64,000 bases of DNA from Lutibacter agarilyticus (lineage in GTDB: Bacteria; Bacteroidota; Bacteroidia; Flavobacteriales; Flavobacteriaceae), in contig NZ_FZNT01000001.1 in NCBI RefSeq assembly GCF_900188235.1, forward strand, positions 62,001-126,000, written 5' to 3'. Position numbers and translations under genes: made by a program. Below are positions 39,386 to 48,000 of this stretch, one piece after another. The notes under the pieces were generated by a model. The model was not told the DNA's origin. It saw only the letters and a list, made by a program, of their open reading frames with translations, and ran no database searches. The stretch's first letter is position 1; every line of letters begins with the position of its first letter.

Positions 39386-40966
39386 TTATGGTCTTAAACT
39401 AACTTCAGAAACACTTAAATTATCCATATAAAATTTCAACCTTTCTGGGTTTGCTTCATTATAACCTCTAATTTGGAATGTTTTATCTCCAGTTTCATTA
39501 AACTGTGCATATGTTTTACTATATACCCATTCTCCTGTTTTAAAATCACTTGTAAATGTTGGGTTACCACCAACACCCCAATTTGTATCTGGCCACCAAA
39601 AGAATCTAACATCTGGAGCAAAACCGGCAGGGTCATTAGCTCCTAAATCTTCAACATAAACCCATATTCCAATTTCATAATTTTTACCAGTTTCAGCAGG
39701 GAATGTTATTTGATCACCAGCTGTATTTTTATGACCTATGATCATACCACCATTTGGTCTAAACTCTATGTAGGCGCTTTTGCTGCCGTCTTGTGCTTTT
39801 ATATCTGATATTTCAAGGTCATATTCACCCCAAACACCACCCCACCACATGTAAGGCCAGTTATCAGCTGTTGAGTTTTCAAAGCTATGGTCATAGTCTG
39901 AAGCAACGTCTAAAATATTAATTTTAGTAAATTCTAAAATTTCATCGGTAAATGCAGTTGCTTTAACTGCATCTAAAGTTGCTAATACACCTGGAGTATA
40001 AGAAACTTTAATAACATCATCATTATAAATTCCTTCACCATCTAGCTCAAGTAAAATAATGTTTCCTTCTGTTGCATCAACGCTAGCTTTTTTAATAGTT
40101 GGTGTAATAACGCCACCATTTTCTATTATAATACTAAAGTTATCTTTGTTAAGTGTTGAAGCATCCATTTCTCTACTAAACACTAGTGCAATATCACCAT
40201 CTTTATCAGTTACTTGCTCCAAGTCTACAGGATCTGTAGAAGCAATTACTTTTATAAAGTCTTTTAAGTAAATAGTATCACCTCCATAAGGCCTAGCTCT
40301 TGATGCTATAAACTGTATGTCATAGGTACCCATTTTTTTATACTTCACATCAGTTTCAATTGGTGCAGCCGTAACTTCAGTAGGGTCACCTCCATCAAAG
40401 TTCCAAACAAATTCTTCTGGAGCGCCATCAGTTGCATATGTAAATCTAACAGATTTACTTGCTGTAACTTCATTTTCTGCCATATCAGCGATGTTTAAAG
40501 CGGCACCTAAACTTCCATCATCATTAATGAAATTAGCATTGATGGTTGCTGTAACCGGACTTAAAACGGTTACTATAATTGTTGTGTCCAACTCTTTTCC
40601 TCTTAATTCAGTTCCAACAAAAGCGTCTCCTTTAAAGATTTGGTTTAAATGTACACTGTGTTCTCCTACCGTGTTAAATATTGTTTTTACAACATCTTTT
40701 GATGAATTGATATCATCATCAGAACCTACAATATCAACAACTCCTTCAGGGAATGTCCAAGTTCTAGATTCAACTCCGGCAGAAATATCTCCAAAGTCAA
40801 TTTCTCCATTTATATTAATTTTATTTTCAAAATCCATTTGGGAAGTGTACACAACCCTATGATTTGGTTCTGTTAAGCTTAGCTCATTTGAATCATCGCT
40901 ACATGCATTAATAAATAATGCAACTGCAATGAACCATATATATGTTTTAATTTTTTTTAAATTCAT
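39386..40966 (-). CDS. surface glycan-binding lipoprotein in the SusE position
   Basis: A 526-residue lipoprotein (LFINACSDD) encoded after susD with a 15-nt gap. It shows PKD-like domains (about 30-130 and 145-235; EFVWNFDGGDP and YDIQFIASRA are typical), then an Ig-like domain of the bacterial SwmB/Big_5 type (about 240-345; FSREMDASTLNKDNFSI). A C-terminal jelly-roll carbohydrate-binding module (about 355-520) is rich in Trp and Tyr (WPYMWWGGVWGEYD, FFWWPDTNWG). It has no catalytic signature. By position and domain plan it should hold galactan at the cell surface for SusCD. The ligand is inferred from the enzymes around it. Confidence 0.82.
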   Translation of the reverse strand: MNLKKIKTYIWFIAVALFINACSDDSNELSLTEPNHRVVYTSQMDFENKININGEIDFGDISAGVESRTWTFPEGVVDIVGSDDDINSSKDVVKTIFNTVGEHSVHLNQIFKGDAFVGTELRGKELDTTIIVTVLSPVTATINANFINDDGSLGAALNIADMAENEVTASKSVRFTYATDGAPEEFVWNFDGGDPTEVTAAPIETDVKYKKMGTYDIQFIASRARPYGGDTIYLKDFIKVIASTDPVDLEQVTDKDGDIALVFSREMDASTLNKDNFSIIIENGGVITPTIKKASVDATEGNIILLELDGEGIYNDDVIKVSYTPGVLATLDAVKATAFTDEILEFTKINILDVASDYDHSFENSTADNWPYMWWGGVWGEYDLEISDIKAQDGSKSAYIEFRPNGGMIIGHKNTAGDQITFPAETGKNYEIGIWVYVEDLGANDPAGFAPDVRFFWWPDTNWGVGGNPTFTSDFKTGEWVYSKTYAQFNETGDKTFQIRGYNEANPERLKFYMDNLSVSEVSLRP

Positions 40967-40981
40967 AATTTAAATTTTTAA

Positions 40982-42709
40982 TTACAGTTGTGGATTAGTT
41001 TGAACTTCTTGTGTTGGAATAGGGAAGTAATCATGTTGTGCTGAATTATAGTTCTGAGAACTTAATAAAAAGTCAGGTCTAATTCTTTCTTTAATAAAAA
41101 GAGGTGCAATTCCATCTCCTGAAATATCCAATAATTCTTTATTTTCATTTCTCCATACTTCATCAGCATAAAGGTCATCAAAAACTTCTTGTACAATTCC
41201 CCATCGTACTAAATCTTTCCAACGGTGTCCTTCAAAAGATAATTCTAGAGGTCTTTCAACTCTTTGTATATGTGTCATTACATTTTCAACAGTAGCACTT
41301 ACCATAGGTTGTGCTCCATGAACTTGAATACTTACGTGTAATTGAGGGAAAGTACCAGAGTTTTCGTCTAAGTATTGTTGAATTGTTTTAACTCCAGCTC
41401 TTGCTCTTACCATATCAATATAAGTAATTGCTGTTGCAACGTCACCACTATTGTTTAAGACTGCTTCAGCATACATTAAATAAACATCAGCAAATCTAAT
41501 ATGTCTGAAATTAATTCCAGATCTACTCAAATTATCTTCAGCATCTAAATGGTACCAGTTTGTATGTTTTTTTACATAAGCACTTTGACCAAAAGCCCAA
41601 CCTTTTGCTTCAGGACTATCAAGCTCTATGTTGTAGTATAAACTTTCTCCATTTTTTGGGCAAATACTTGCAGTCATTCTTTTTGAATGCATGTTACCAT
41701 CATTAATAGCATTTGTTGGGTCAACTTCGTCATTTACATATAATTCGTGTAAAAAATAAGAAGGTAATAAGGTATTGTATCCTCCAAAATTTAGTTGTCC
41801 TAGACCTCTTGCTAAGGCTGAAGCTTCTGCCCCAGATTCATTAGTGTTATCATCAACTGCTGCTCCTGGAGCTCCAGGATTCAGCTCTGACGAATAAGCA
41901 ACTTCAAATATTGATTCAGAATTAAACTCATTGTTGTGAGTAAAATTATCCATAATATCTGCAGTTAAACTATATCCTCCTTTTTGAATAACCTCTTTAA
42001 ATAGACTTGCTGCTTCTGACCAGTTTTCGTCATATAAATATACTTTTCCTAGCATTGATGCAGCTGCTCCCCAAGTGATTCTACCAAGATCAGCGTCACT
42101 ACTCCATTTAATAGGTAAATTAGCTTCTGCGAATTCTAAATCAGGTATAATTACTGTATTTGTAACCTCGTTCATAGTTGAAAATGGCTTTGCAAGATCT
42201 TCTTTTACTTCAGCTACTTTTGTATGAATTACCGCTCCACCATAAGTGTGCGCAAGTTGAAAATAATAGAAAGCTCTTAAAAAACGTGCTTGTCCTTCAA
42301 TTTCGTTTCTACTATTTCCGGTAAATATAGTAGGGTCAGCTTCTTCAATGTATTGTATAACTTGATTTGCTCTAAAAATTCCAATATATAACTCATTCCA
42401 TTTGTCGGTAACAAAATATGAACCATCATTATAAGTTAGGTTTCTAAAGGCTGAAGGTCTGTACCAAGATTCTGTTCCAGCTATATCTCCTAGCACCATG
42501 TCATATTGTGTTTCACCACCACTAACGCTTTGAAATTGTAATGCTCCGTAAACAGTGGTTAAGGCACTATTAAATTGTTTTTCTGAATTCCAAAACGTAT
42601 CAGTAGTTGTTGCGTTTGGATTTACTTGTTCTAAAAAGTCCTGCTCATCACACCCAATGAATAAAAGAGAACTTAAGAAAAGTAATTTTATATTTTTTAA
42701 TATTTTCAT
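40982..42709 (-). CDS. susD: SusD/RagB-family outer-membrane lipoprotein
   Basis: A 575-residue lipoprotein (LLFIGCDEQ) with the SusD N-terminal TPR-like part (about 20-330; NSEKQFNSALTTVYGAL, RANQVIQYIEEA) and C-terminal RagB/SusD domain (about 340-575; RHIRFADVYLMYAEAVLNN, RRPLELSFEGHRWKDLVRWG-type block). It forms the lid of the SusC transporter and binds oligosaccharide outside the cell. The gene lies 23 nt downstream of susC, the standard arrangement. In this locus the imported glycan is probably sulfated agaro/porphyran oligosaccharide. Confidence 0.95.
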   Translation of the reverse strand: MKILKNIKLLFLSSLLFIGCDEQDFLEQVNPNATTTDTFWNSEKQFNSALTTVYGALQFQSVSGGETQYDMVLGDIAGTESWYRPSAFRNLTYNDGSYFVTDKWNELYIGIFRANQVIQYIEEADPTIFTGNSRNEIEGQARFLRAFYYFQLAHTYGGAVIHTKVAEVKEDLAKPFSTMNEVTNTVIIPDLEFAEANLPIKWSSDADLGRITWGAAASMLGKVYLYDENWSEAASLFKEVIQKGGYSLTADIMDNFTHNNEFNSESIFEVAYSSELNPGAPGAAVDDNTNESGAEASALARGLGQLNFGGYNTLLPSYFLHELYVNDEVDPTNAINDGNMHSKRMTASICPKNGESLYYNIELDSPEAKGWAFGQSAYVKKHTNWYHLDAEDNLSRSGINFRHIRFADVYLMYAEAVLNNSGDVATAITYIDMVRARAGVKTIQQYLDENSGTFPQLHVSIQVHGAQPMVSATVENVMTHIQRVERPLELSFEGHRWKDLVRWGIVQEVFDDLYADEVWRNENKELLDISGDGIAPLFIKERIRPDFLLSSQNYNSAQHDYFPIPTQEVQTNPQL

Positions 42710-42732
42710 AATTTATAAAATTTATAAGTTAA

Positions 42733-45700
42733 TTAAAAGCTCAATTGAAGTCCAAGCATGAATTGACGTGTTACAGGGTAATTACCTCTATCAACACCTC
42801 TTGTAAATATTCCATCACCACCTACTTCTGGGTCATAACCTGAGTAGTTTGTAATTGTAAAAGGATTTACAGCAGTTGCGTACAATCTTAGTTTTTCAAC
42901 ATTTGCTAAATCAATTACTTTATCTAAAGAGAAACCAAGGCTAATATTTCTAATTCTGAAATATGAACCATCTTCTATGAAATAATCAGATCTTGCTCTA
43001 ACGTTATTATGGTAAGCATTTTGTCTAAAAGTAGGAATATCAGAATTTGCATTTTGTGGAGACCACATATAATACAAATCAGCATGTCGCCCTGCCTGAT
43101 ATGCATACAACTTAGATCCGTTATAGATTTCAGCACCTTCTGAATAATAGGTTTGAATGTATAAATCAAAAGCTTTGTAATCAAAATTAAAGTTTAAACC
43201 AGCTTCAAATTTAGCTTGCCCAGAACCAGCGTATACTCTATCATTATCATCAATTTTACCATCCTCATTTTCATCAATATACATCATGTCTCCTAATTGT
43301 GCACTTCCATCAATTGCTTTATATGCGTCTAACTGTTCTTGCGTTTTAATTACACCCGCATTTTGAACTAAAAAGAAAGCGCCAGCTTCATATCCTTCAG
43401 CTAGATAGGTTGTATAATCTACGTTTTCACCTCTTGATACTACTGGTCTACCATTTGCAAAACCTCTTTCAACACCATTTAAATCAGTTACTTCATTGTC
43501 ATTCATAGTAAACGTACCGTTAATTGTGTAGTTTAATCCATATGAAGTTTTATCACTCCAGCTTGCTGCAAACTCAAAACCTTGGTTTATCATGTTACCT
43601 GCATTAATGGTTTTAACATCATAGGTTCCTGTAGCTCTTGGTTGATATGTTCCTGTTGAAGCAGGAAGTCTTTCTTGCAATAACATATCTTCTTTTTCAT
43701 TTTTGTAAACATCTGCAGTAACATTTAAACGATAATCTAGCATGGTTAAATCGATACCTATATTTGATGAAACTGTAGTCTCCCATTTAATATTTGGATC
43801 AACATAACGTCTTTGAATTGCACCAAAATTTAATTCTTCATTAGGACCGTAAGGATAGTTGATACCTGATTCAATTACTGGCGTATATGAATAAGAAGGA
43901 ATATTTTGATTACCTACCTGTGCCCAACTTAATCTTAATTTAAGCGAATTTACTGATTCAACATTTTGGAAGAAATTTTCTTCGTGAATATTCCATCCTG
44001 CTGAAGCTCCAAAGAAATTACCATATCTATTTGATTCTGAAAACTTTGAAGATCCATCTCTTCTATAACTTGCAGATAATAAATATTTTTGATTATAATT
44101 GTATTGTACCCTAAGTAATTTACCACTAATAGTGCTTTCATCTAAAATACCTGCAGGTTTAACACCTTCACTTCCTGAACCAATGTTATTAATTTCATTA
44201 TTAGCTTCTTCACTAAAAATTGCGCCTACTGATAATGTTTCATTGTTAAATCTTTCATATGAAATTACACCTAAAAGATCTAAGTTGTGGTTTCCAAAAC
44301 TTTTTTTATAGGTTAACATTCCTTCAATAGTTTCTTTACCACTCCAAATATAATCTTGGGTAATTTGAGCTTGAGGCGTAGATGCTGTAGGATTGTAGGT
44401 TCCATCGTTAGCGTATACTAAATACTGAGGTCTGAAAAATTTACGTTCATAATTGTAAGAATTTTTACCAAGATTGGCTTTAATTTTAAATCCTTCTAAA
44501 ATTTCAAATTCTAAATTAATTGCAGTGTTAGAGCTATTTACTTCTCTGTTGTCTTCATTGTTCAGTTGGCTTGATAAGTAGCTATATAGAATTGCATTGG
44601 CATTTGGTAATACAACACTGTTTTCTCCACTTGAAGGGTTGTCATTAAGTGGTCGTTGGTATGGAGCTTGAGAAATTGCATACTCATACAAAGCCCAAGG
44701 TTCTTGTTCTGTTTTTTCCTGCGTGAAACCCATTGTTGCAAACGCTTTGAATTTTCCTTTTCTGAACTCCCCAGTAATTCTATTTGTAAAACGACTAAAA
44801 CCAGAGTTTATTAAAACACCTTCTTGGTTAAAGTAATTGCTATTAAAATTTAAAGTAAGGTTTTTAACCCCCCCAGAAATAGCTAAATTAAAGTTTTGCA
44901 TTCCTGCATTATCATTTTGAACATCTCCTACAAAGTCTGAATCATAATCCAAAGCATCAGGATTGAAGTATAAGATTAGTGACTCTCTTCCAAGCGCATC
45001 TAACATTACTTTATCTTCATATAATTGTTCTACAGTGTGTAATAAAGGAGTTCCTGAAGTAATATTTTGAATTCCACCATAAGTGCTAAAATCAATTTGC
45101 ATTTTTCCTTCTTTTCCTTTTTTCGTTGTAATTAATATTACCCCGTTTGATGCTCTTGTACCATAAATTGACGCTGCTGCACCATCTTTTAAAATATCTA
45201 TTGTTGCAACTTGTTCAGGTGCAATATTTGGATTTCCTTGATAAGGTATTCCATCAACAACATATAAAGGACCAAGTGCACCAGCACTAATTGATCCTAA
45301 ACCACGAATTTGAACATTTGCAGCTTCACCTGGTCGTCCACTACTGGCTTGAATATTTACACCCGCTACTTGACCTTGCAGTGCTGATGCTAAATCAGAT
45401 GTTGGTTGTTTGTCAATTACATCAGATGAAATATTAACAACTGCTCCTGTAATCTCTTTTCTAGCTTGTGTACCATAACCAACAATTACAACTTCATCTA
45501 AAGCTGAAACGTCTGGTTCTAGGTTGGCGTTAACTGACGTTAAATTATTTACGGCAATTTCTTTAGTGGCAAAACCAACATAACTAAAAACCAATATGCT
45601 ATTAGGTTTAGTTTTGATTTCATAATTTCCATTAAAATCAGTAGTGGTTCCATTATCTGAACCTTTTTCAATAACACTAACACCAGGTAAAGGTCCACCT

Positions 45701-45822
45701 TCACCAGTAACTGTTCCTGTTACAGAAGTTGTTTGCGCTTGAATTAAACTAAAACTAAATAAAATCATGCTTGTGATTAAATAAATCTTAGTTTTCCAAT
45801 TAACAAGTAATTTGAATTTCAT
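42733..45822 (-). CDS. susC: SusC/RagA-family TonB-linked outer-membrane receptor
   Basis: A 1029-residue TonB-dependent transporter. A signal peptide (to IQAQ) is followed by a carboxypeptidase-D-like regulatory domain (about 33-105, PLPGVSVIEKGS and FNGNYEI), a TonB-box-like DEVVIVGYG near 107 and a plug domain (about 110-235, SALQGQVAGVNIQ and DGAAASIYGTRASNGVILITTKKG). The 22-strand barrel ends in the aromatic-terminated LGLQLSF. It imports oligosaccharides across the outer membrane together with SusD. Two tandem-repeat sites lie upstream, the nearer one at the same distance from the -7 box as in the GH86 and GH16 promoters. Confidence 0.96.
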   Translation of the reverse strand: MKFKLLVNWKTKIYLITSMILFSFSLIQAQTTSVTGTVTGEGGPLPGVSVIEKGSDNGTTTDFNGNYEIKTKPNSILVFSYVGFATKEIAVNNLTSVNANLEPDVSALDEVVIVGYGTQARKEITGAVVNISSDVIDKQPTSDLASALQGQVAGVNIQASSGRPGEAANVQIRGLGSISAGALGPLYVVDGIPYQGNPNIAPEQVATIDILKDGAAASIYGTRASNGVILITTKKGKEGKMQIDFSTYGGIQNITSGTPLLHTVEQLYEDKVMLDALGRESLILYFNPDALDYDSDFVGDVQNDNAGMQNFNLAISGGVKNLTLNFNSNYFNQEGVLINSGFSRFTNRITGEFRKGKFKAFATMGFTQEKTEQEPWALYEYAISQAPYQRPLNDNPSSGENSVVLPNANAILYSYLSSQLNNEDNREVNSSNTAINLEFEILEGFKIKANLGKNSYNYERKFFRPQYLVYANDGTYNPTASTPQAQITQDYIWSGKETIEGMLTYKKSFGNHNLDLLGVISYERFNNETLSVGAIFSEEANNEINNIGSGSEGVKPAGILDESTISGKLLRVQYNYNQKYLLSASYRRDGSSKFSESNRYGNFFGASAGWNIHEENFFQNVESVNSLKLRLSWAQVGNQNIPSYSYTPVIESGINYPYGPNEELNFGAIQRRYVDPNIKWETTVSSNIGIDLTMLDYRLNVTADVYKNEKEDMLLQERLPASTGTYQPRATGTYDVKTINAGNMINQGFEFAASWSDKTSYGLNYTINGTFTMNDNEVTDLNGVERGFANGRPVVSRGENVDYTTYLAEGYEAGAFFLVQNAGVIKTQEQLDAYKAIDGSAQLGDMMYIDENEDGKIDDNDRVYAGSGQAKFEAGLNFNFDYKAFDLYIQTYYSEGAEIYNGSKLYAYQAGRHADLYYMWSPQNANSDIPTFRQNAYHNNVRARSDYFIEDGSYFRIRNISLGFSLDKVIDLANVEKLRLYATAVNPFTITNYSGYDPEVGGDGIFTRGVDRGNYPVTRQFMLGLQLSF

Positions 45823-45849
45823 AAAATAATATATTTAAAGTTTGTTTAA

Positions 45850-45949
45850 CAAATCTCACTCATTGAAGCTGATATTTAATAAAATAGTACTAGACGAAAA
45901 CTAAACAAGTGAGCGGTTAGGGTAAAATAAAACTAGACTAAAACTGAAC
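45850..45949 (-). promoter_or_regulatory. susC promoter with two tandem-repeat sites
   Basis: Read on the minus strand, GTTTAGTTTTC-GTCTAGTACTA covers plus positions 45906 down to 45885. Its second GTCTAGTA (45888-45895) ends 30 nt before GAGATTTG (45850-45857), a one-mismatch -7 box. A second pair, GTTCAGTTTTA-GTCTAGTT, lies further upstream at 45931-45949. Both first units match GTCTAGTTATA at 8 of 11 bases. A lone GTCTAGTT also occurs at 46059-46066. Confidence 0.72.
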
Positions 45950-46072
45950 TTCTCTATAAATTACTATTTTTAATTACCTGTTATTCAATATTTTAAATAT
46001 ATTTTACCTGAATTTTTAAGTCGATTTTATAGACTCTGTGTAATTTAGGCGGGTATTAAACTAGACTTTGTG

Positions 46073-47686
46073 TTAAAATTTACTCATAAATTCCTCTAGA
46101 TTGTCATTTCGCTGTAATCCAAGTTTTTTTCGAAGTCTATATCTTGACGTGTGTACGCTTTCTACAGATATACCGAGTAGTCTTGCCATATCTTTACTTC
46201 TGAAATTTAATTTAACTAAAGCACATATTTTTTGGTCTGTTTGACTTAGCGATGGGTACTCTTTTTGTAGGTTTTTATAAAAACTTTGATTGATTTGCGT
46301 GAACTGTGCTTCAAATTCATTCCAGTTTTTACCTAATGATCCTTGAATAGATTTTAAAATTCTATTGATAACCTTTATATCAATATGGTCTTTTTGTCCC
46401 GATAATTTCTTTTTAATACTTGTAATAAATTCATCTTTTTCAATAAGTCTTAATGCGGCTTCTGTAAGTTCCATGTTTTTCAACTCTAAAATATCGTTTT
46501 GCTTTTGAATATAAAGTTGCTGTTTTGCCTCAATTAGTCTTTTTTCGTTTTTATGCTTAGTTCTTAAATTTTTAAGCGACCTATAGGCAAAAACAATAAT
46601 AAATATGATGGCTGCTATTAAAATGATAGATTTTAATAGCCAAATTTCATCTTCTTTTTCAAGATCCGCTATTCTTTGTTGTTTTAATATGTCCTCTTGT
46701 TTATCTTTTTCTATTCGATACTTGTCTTTAATTTCAAGTAAATGTTGATTATTTAAACTTTTGCTTCCAAATATAGCATCCTCTAATTGTTTTGATTTTT
46801 CTAAATTAATATATGCTTTTTCATAATCGTTTTTCTTTAAATATACCCTAGACAATCCTTCATATAGTTTTGGTGAGTAATTTAAATGCCTATTAAATTT
46901 GCTTGTTAGTTCAATAGAAATGTTAAAATGTTCAATGCTTTTGTCTAATTCGTTTTTTAGCTCGTGTACTTCTCCTATCAGTGAATGAATAATAATTAGA
47001 TAGGGTTTTTCGTATTGATTAAAATATTTCTTAGCTGTTTCTAATTTTTTAAAAGCACTATCAAAGTCGCCATCATTTGCGTCTACAAAACCAGATTCTG
47101 CTAAAATAAAAGGGCTTTTAAGGTTGTTTGATATGTTTTTTTGTAACTGATTACAACTATCTAAATAAACTTTTACCATATCAAAGTTTTTGTTTAACCT
47201 ATATAAGTTGATTATGGAAAAGTAATTGCTTAAAATATAGGTCTGCATAGATTGATCTATCTTTAATTGTTTTTTGCGTATACTTATAGATCTATTGAAA
47301 TATTTTAAAGCTTCATTATCTCTTTTATAGAAGCTATAAAGCCAACCTAGTTGCTGGTATATCTCGGATAAAGAAGCGGAGTCTTTTGAGCGATCAGCTA
47401 ATAGCAGTGCTTTCCAGTATCCATCATAAGATTTCCCATAATCTACATTATGTGCGTAAAGAAGGGATAGTTCAGTTAAGGTATTAATTGCTCCAACTGT
47501 GTCCTTTTTTTTAATCAATGCTTTGTAGCTCTTATTGTAGAAGTACGCAGAGCTATCGGGTTTTACATATCTTAATTCTTTGGCCCTTTTTTGAGAGAAT
47601 TCAATGTCGTTTATTTCTTGGCTAAGACTATTTAGAGAAATAAAGAGTAAAATAATAAAAATACTGTTGTTTTTTAAAATTTTCAT
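46073..47686 (-). CDS. TPR-containing LuxR-type transcriptional regulator
   Basis: A 537-residue protein starting at ATG 47686, where a signal/anchor sequence begins (MKILKNNSIFIILLF); a longer frame to TTG 47710 would overlap the -7 box. Several TPR-like repeats (about 50-310) are followed by a coiled stretch, one membrane helix (about 347-367), another coiled segment (380-420) and a C-terminal LuxR/GerE HTH (about 475-537; LSQTDQKICALVKLNF, VHTSRYRLRKKLGL). The layout implies a membrane-bound regulator sensing the periplasm. It is placed between susC and the GH86 gene, so it is a second candidate for the tandem-repeat sites there. Confidence 0.88.
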   Translation of the reverse strand: MKILKNNSIFIILLFISLNSLSQEINDIEFSQKRAKELRYVKPDSSAYFYNKSYKALIKKKDTVGAINTLTELSLLYAHNVDYGKSYDGYWKALLLADRSKDSASLSEIYQQLGWLYSFYKRDNEALKYFNRSISIRKKQLKIDQSMQTYILSNYFSIINLYRLNKNFDMVKVYLDSCNQLQKNISNNLKSPFILAESGFVDANDGDFDSAFKKLETAKKYFNQYEKPYLIIIHSLIGEVHELKNELDKSIEHFNISIELTSKFNRHLNYSPKLYEGLSRVYLKKNDYEKAYINLEKSKQLEDAIFGSKSLNNQHLLEIKDKYRIEKDKQEDILKQQRIADLEKEDEIWLLKSIILIAAIIFIIVFAYRSLKNLRTKHKNEKRLIEAKQQLYIQKQNDILELKNMELTEAALRLIEKDEFITSIKKKLSGQKDHIDIKVINRILKSIQGSLGKNWNEFEAQFTQINQSFYKNLQKEYPSLSQTDQKICALVKLNFRSKDMARLLGISVESVHTSRYRLRKKLGLQRNDNLEEFMSKF

Positions 47687-47707
47687 AAGTCTATATTTAA
47701 TTGAAGT

Positions 47708-47715
47708 CAAATATA
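47708..47715 (-). promoter_or_regulatory. -7 box of the TPR-LuxR gene
   Basis: TATATTTG on the minus strand is a perfect TAnnTTTG box. It would start transcription near 47701, leaving a leader of about 15 nt before ATG 47686, and it excludes the longer frame start at 47710. No clear -33 TTTG is seen at 19-21 nt. Confidence 0.55.
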
Positions 47716-47896
47716 GTAATTATAAGTTTTTATCTACTACATATGATTATGAGTTAGGGTTTTAGATTTGAATTAATCTGAACAATCTTATCATTTTTTA
47801 TATTTTTTTATGTTTTAATTGCTTAAAAAACAGTAGTTAATATTATTGTTGCAATGTTTGTTGATTGATTTTTATTTCATTTTTTTTATTTATTAT

Positions 47897-47985
47897 GTCT
47901 AGTTATTTTCTATGTAATAAAATTAGATGTCAAGTTATTGTCTAGTTTATTATAGTGTTTTTAAGAAGTTTAATAATGAGATTTG
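47897..47985 (+). promoter_or_regulatory. tandem-repeat activator site and -7 box of the GH86-GH2 operon
   Basis: GTCAAGTTATT (47929-47939) and GTCTAGTTTAT (47940-47950) are head-to-tail with 11-bp period. GTCTAGTT ends at 47947, exactly 30 nt before GAGATTTG (47978-47985), the same -7 box sequence as at susC. A single GTCTAGTT lies further upstream at 47897-47904. The ATG is 15 nt after the box, so the leader is very short. Confidence 0.75.
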
Positions 47986-48000
47986 TGAAAAATAATAATA

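Noticed and set aside
46059-46066. GTCTAGTT beside the LuxR stop as a separate promoter element
   Set aside because: The preceding 11 bases do not match the repeat and no -7 box lies 30 nt away. It is mentioned only as an extra half-site.
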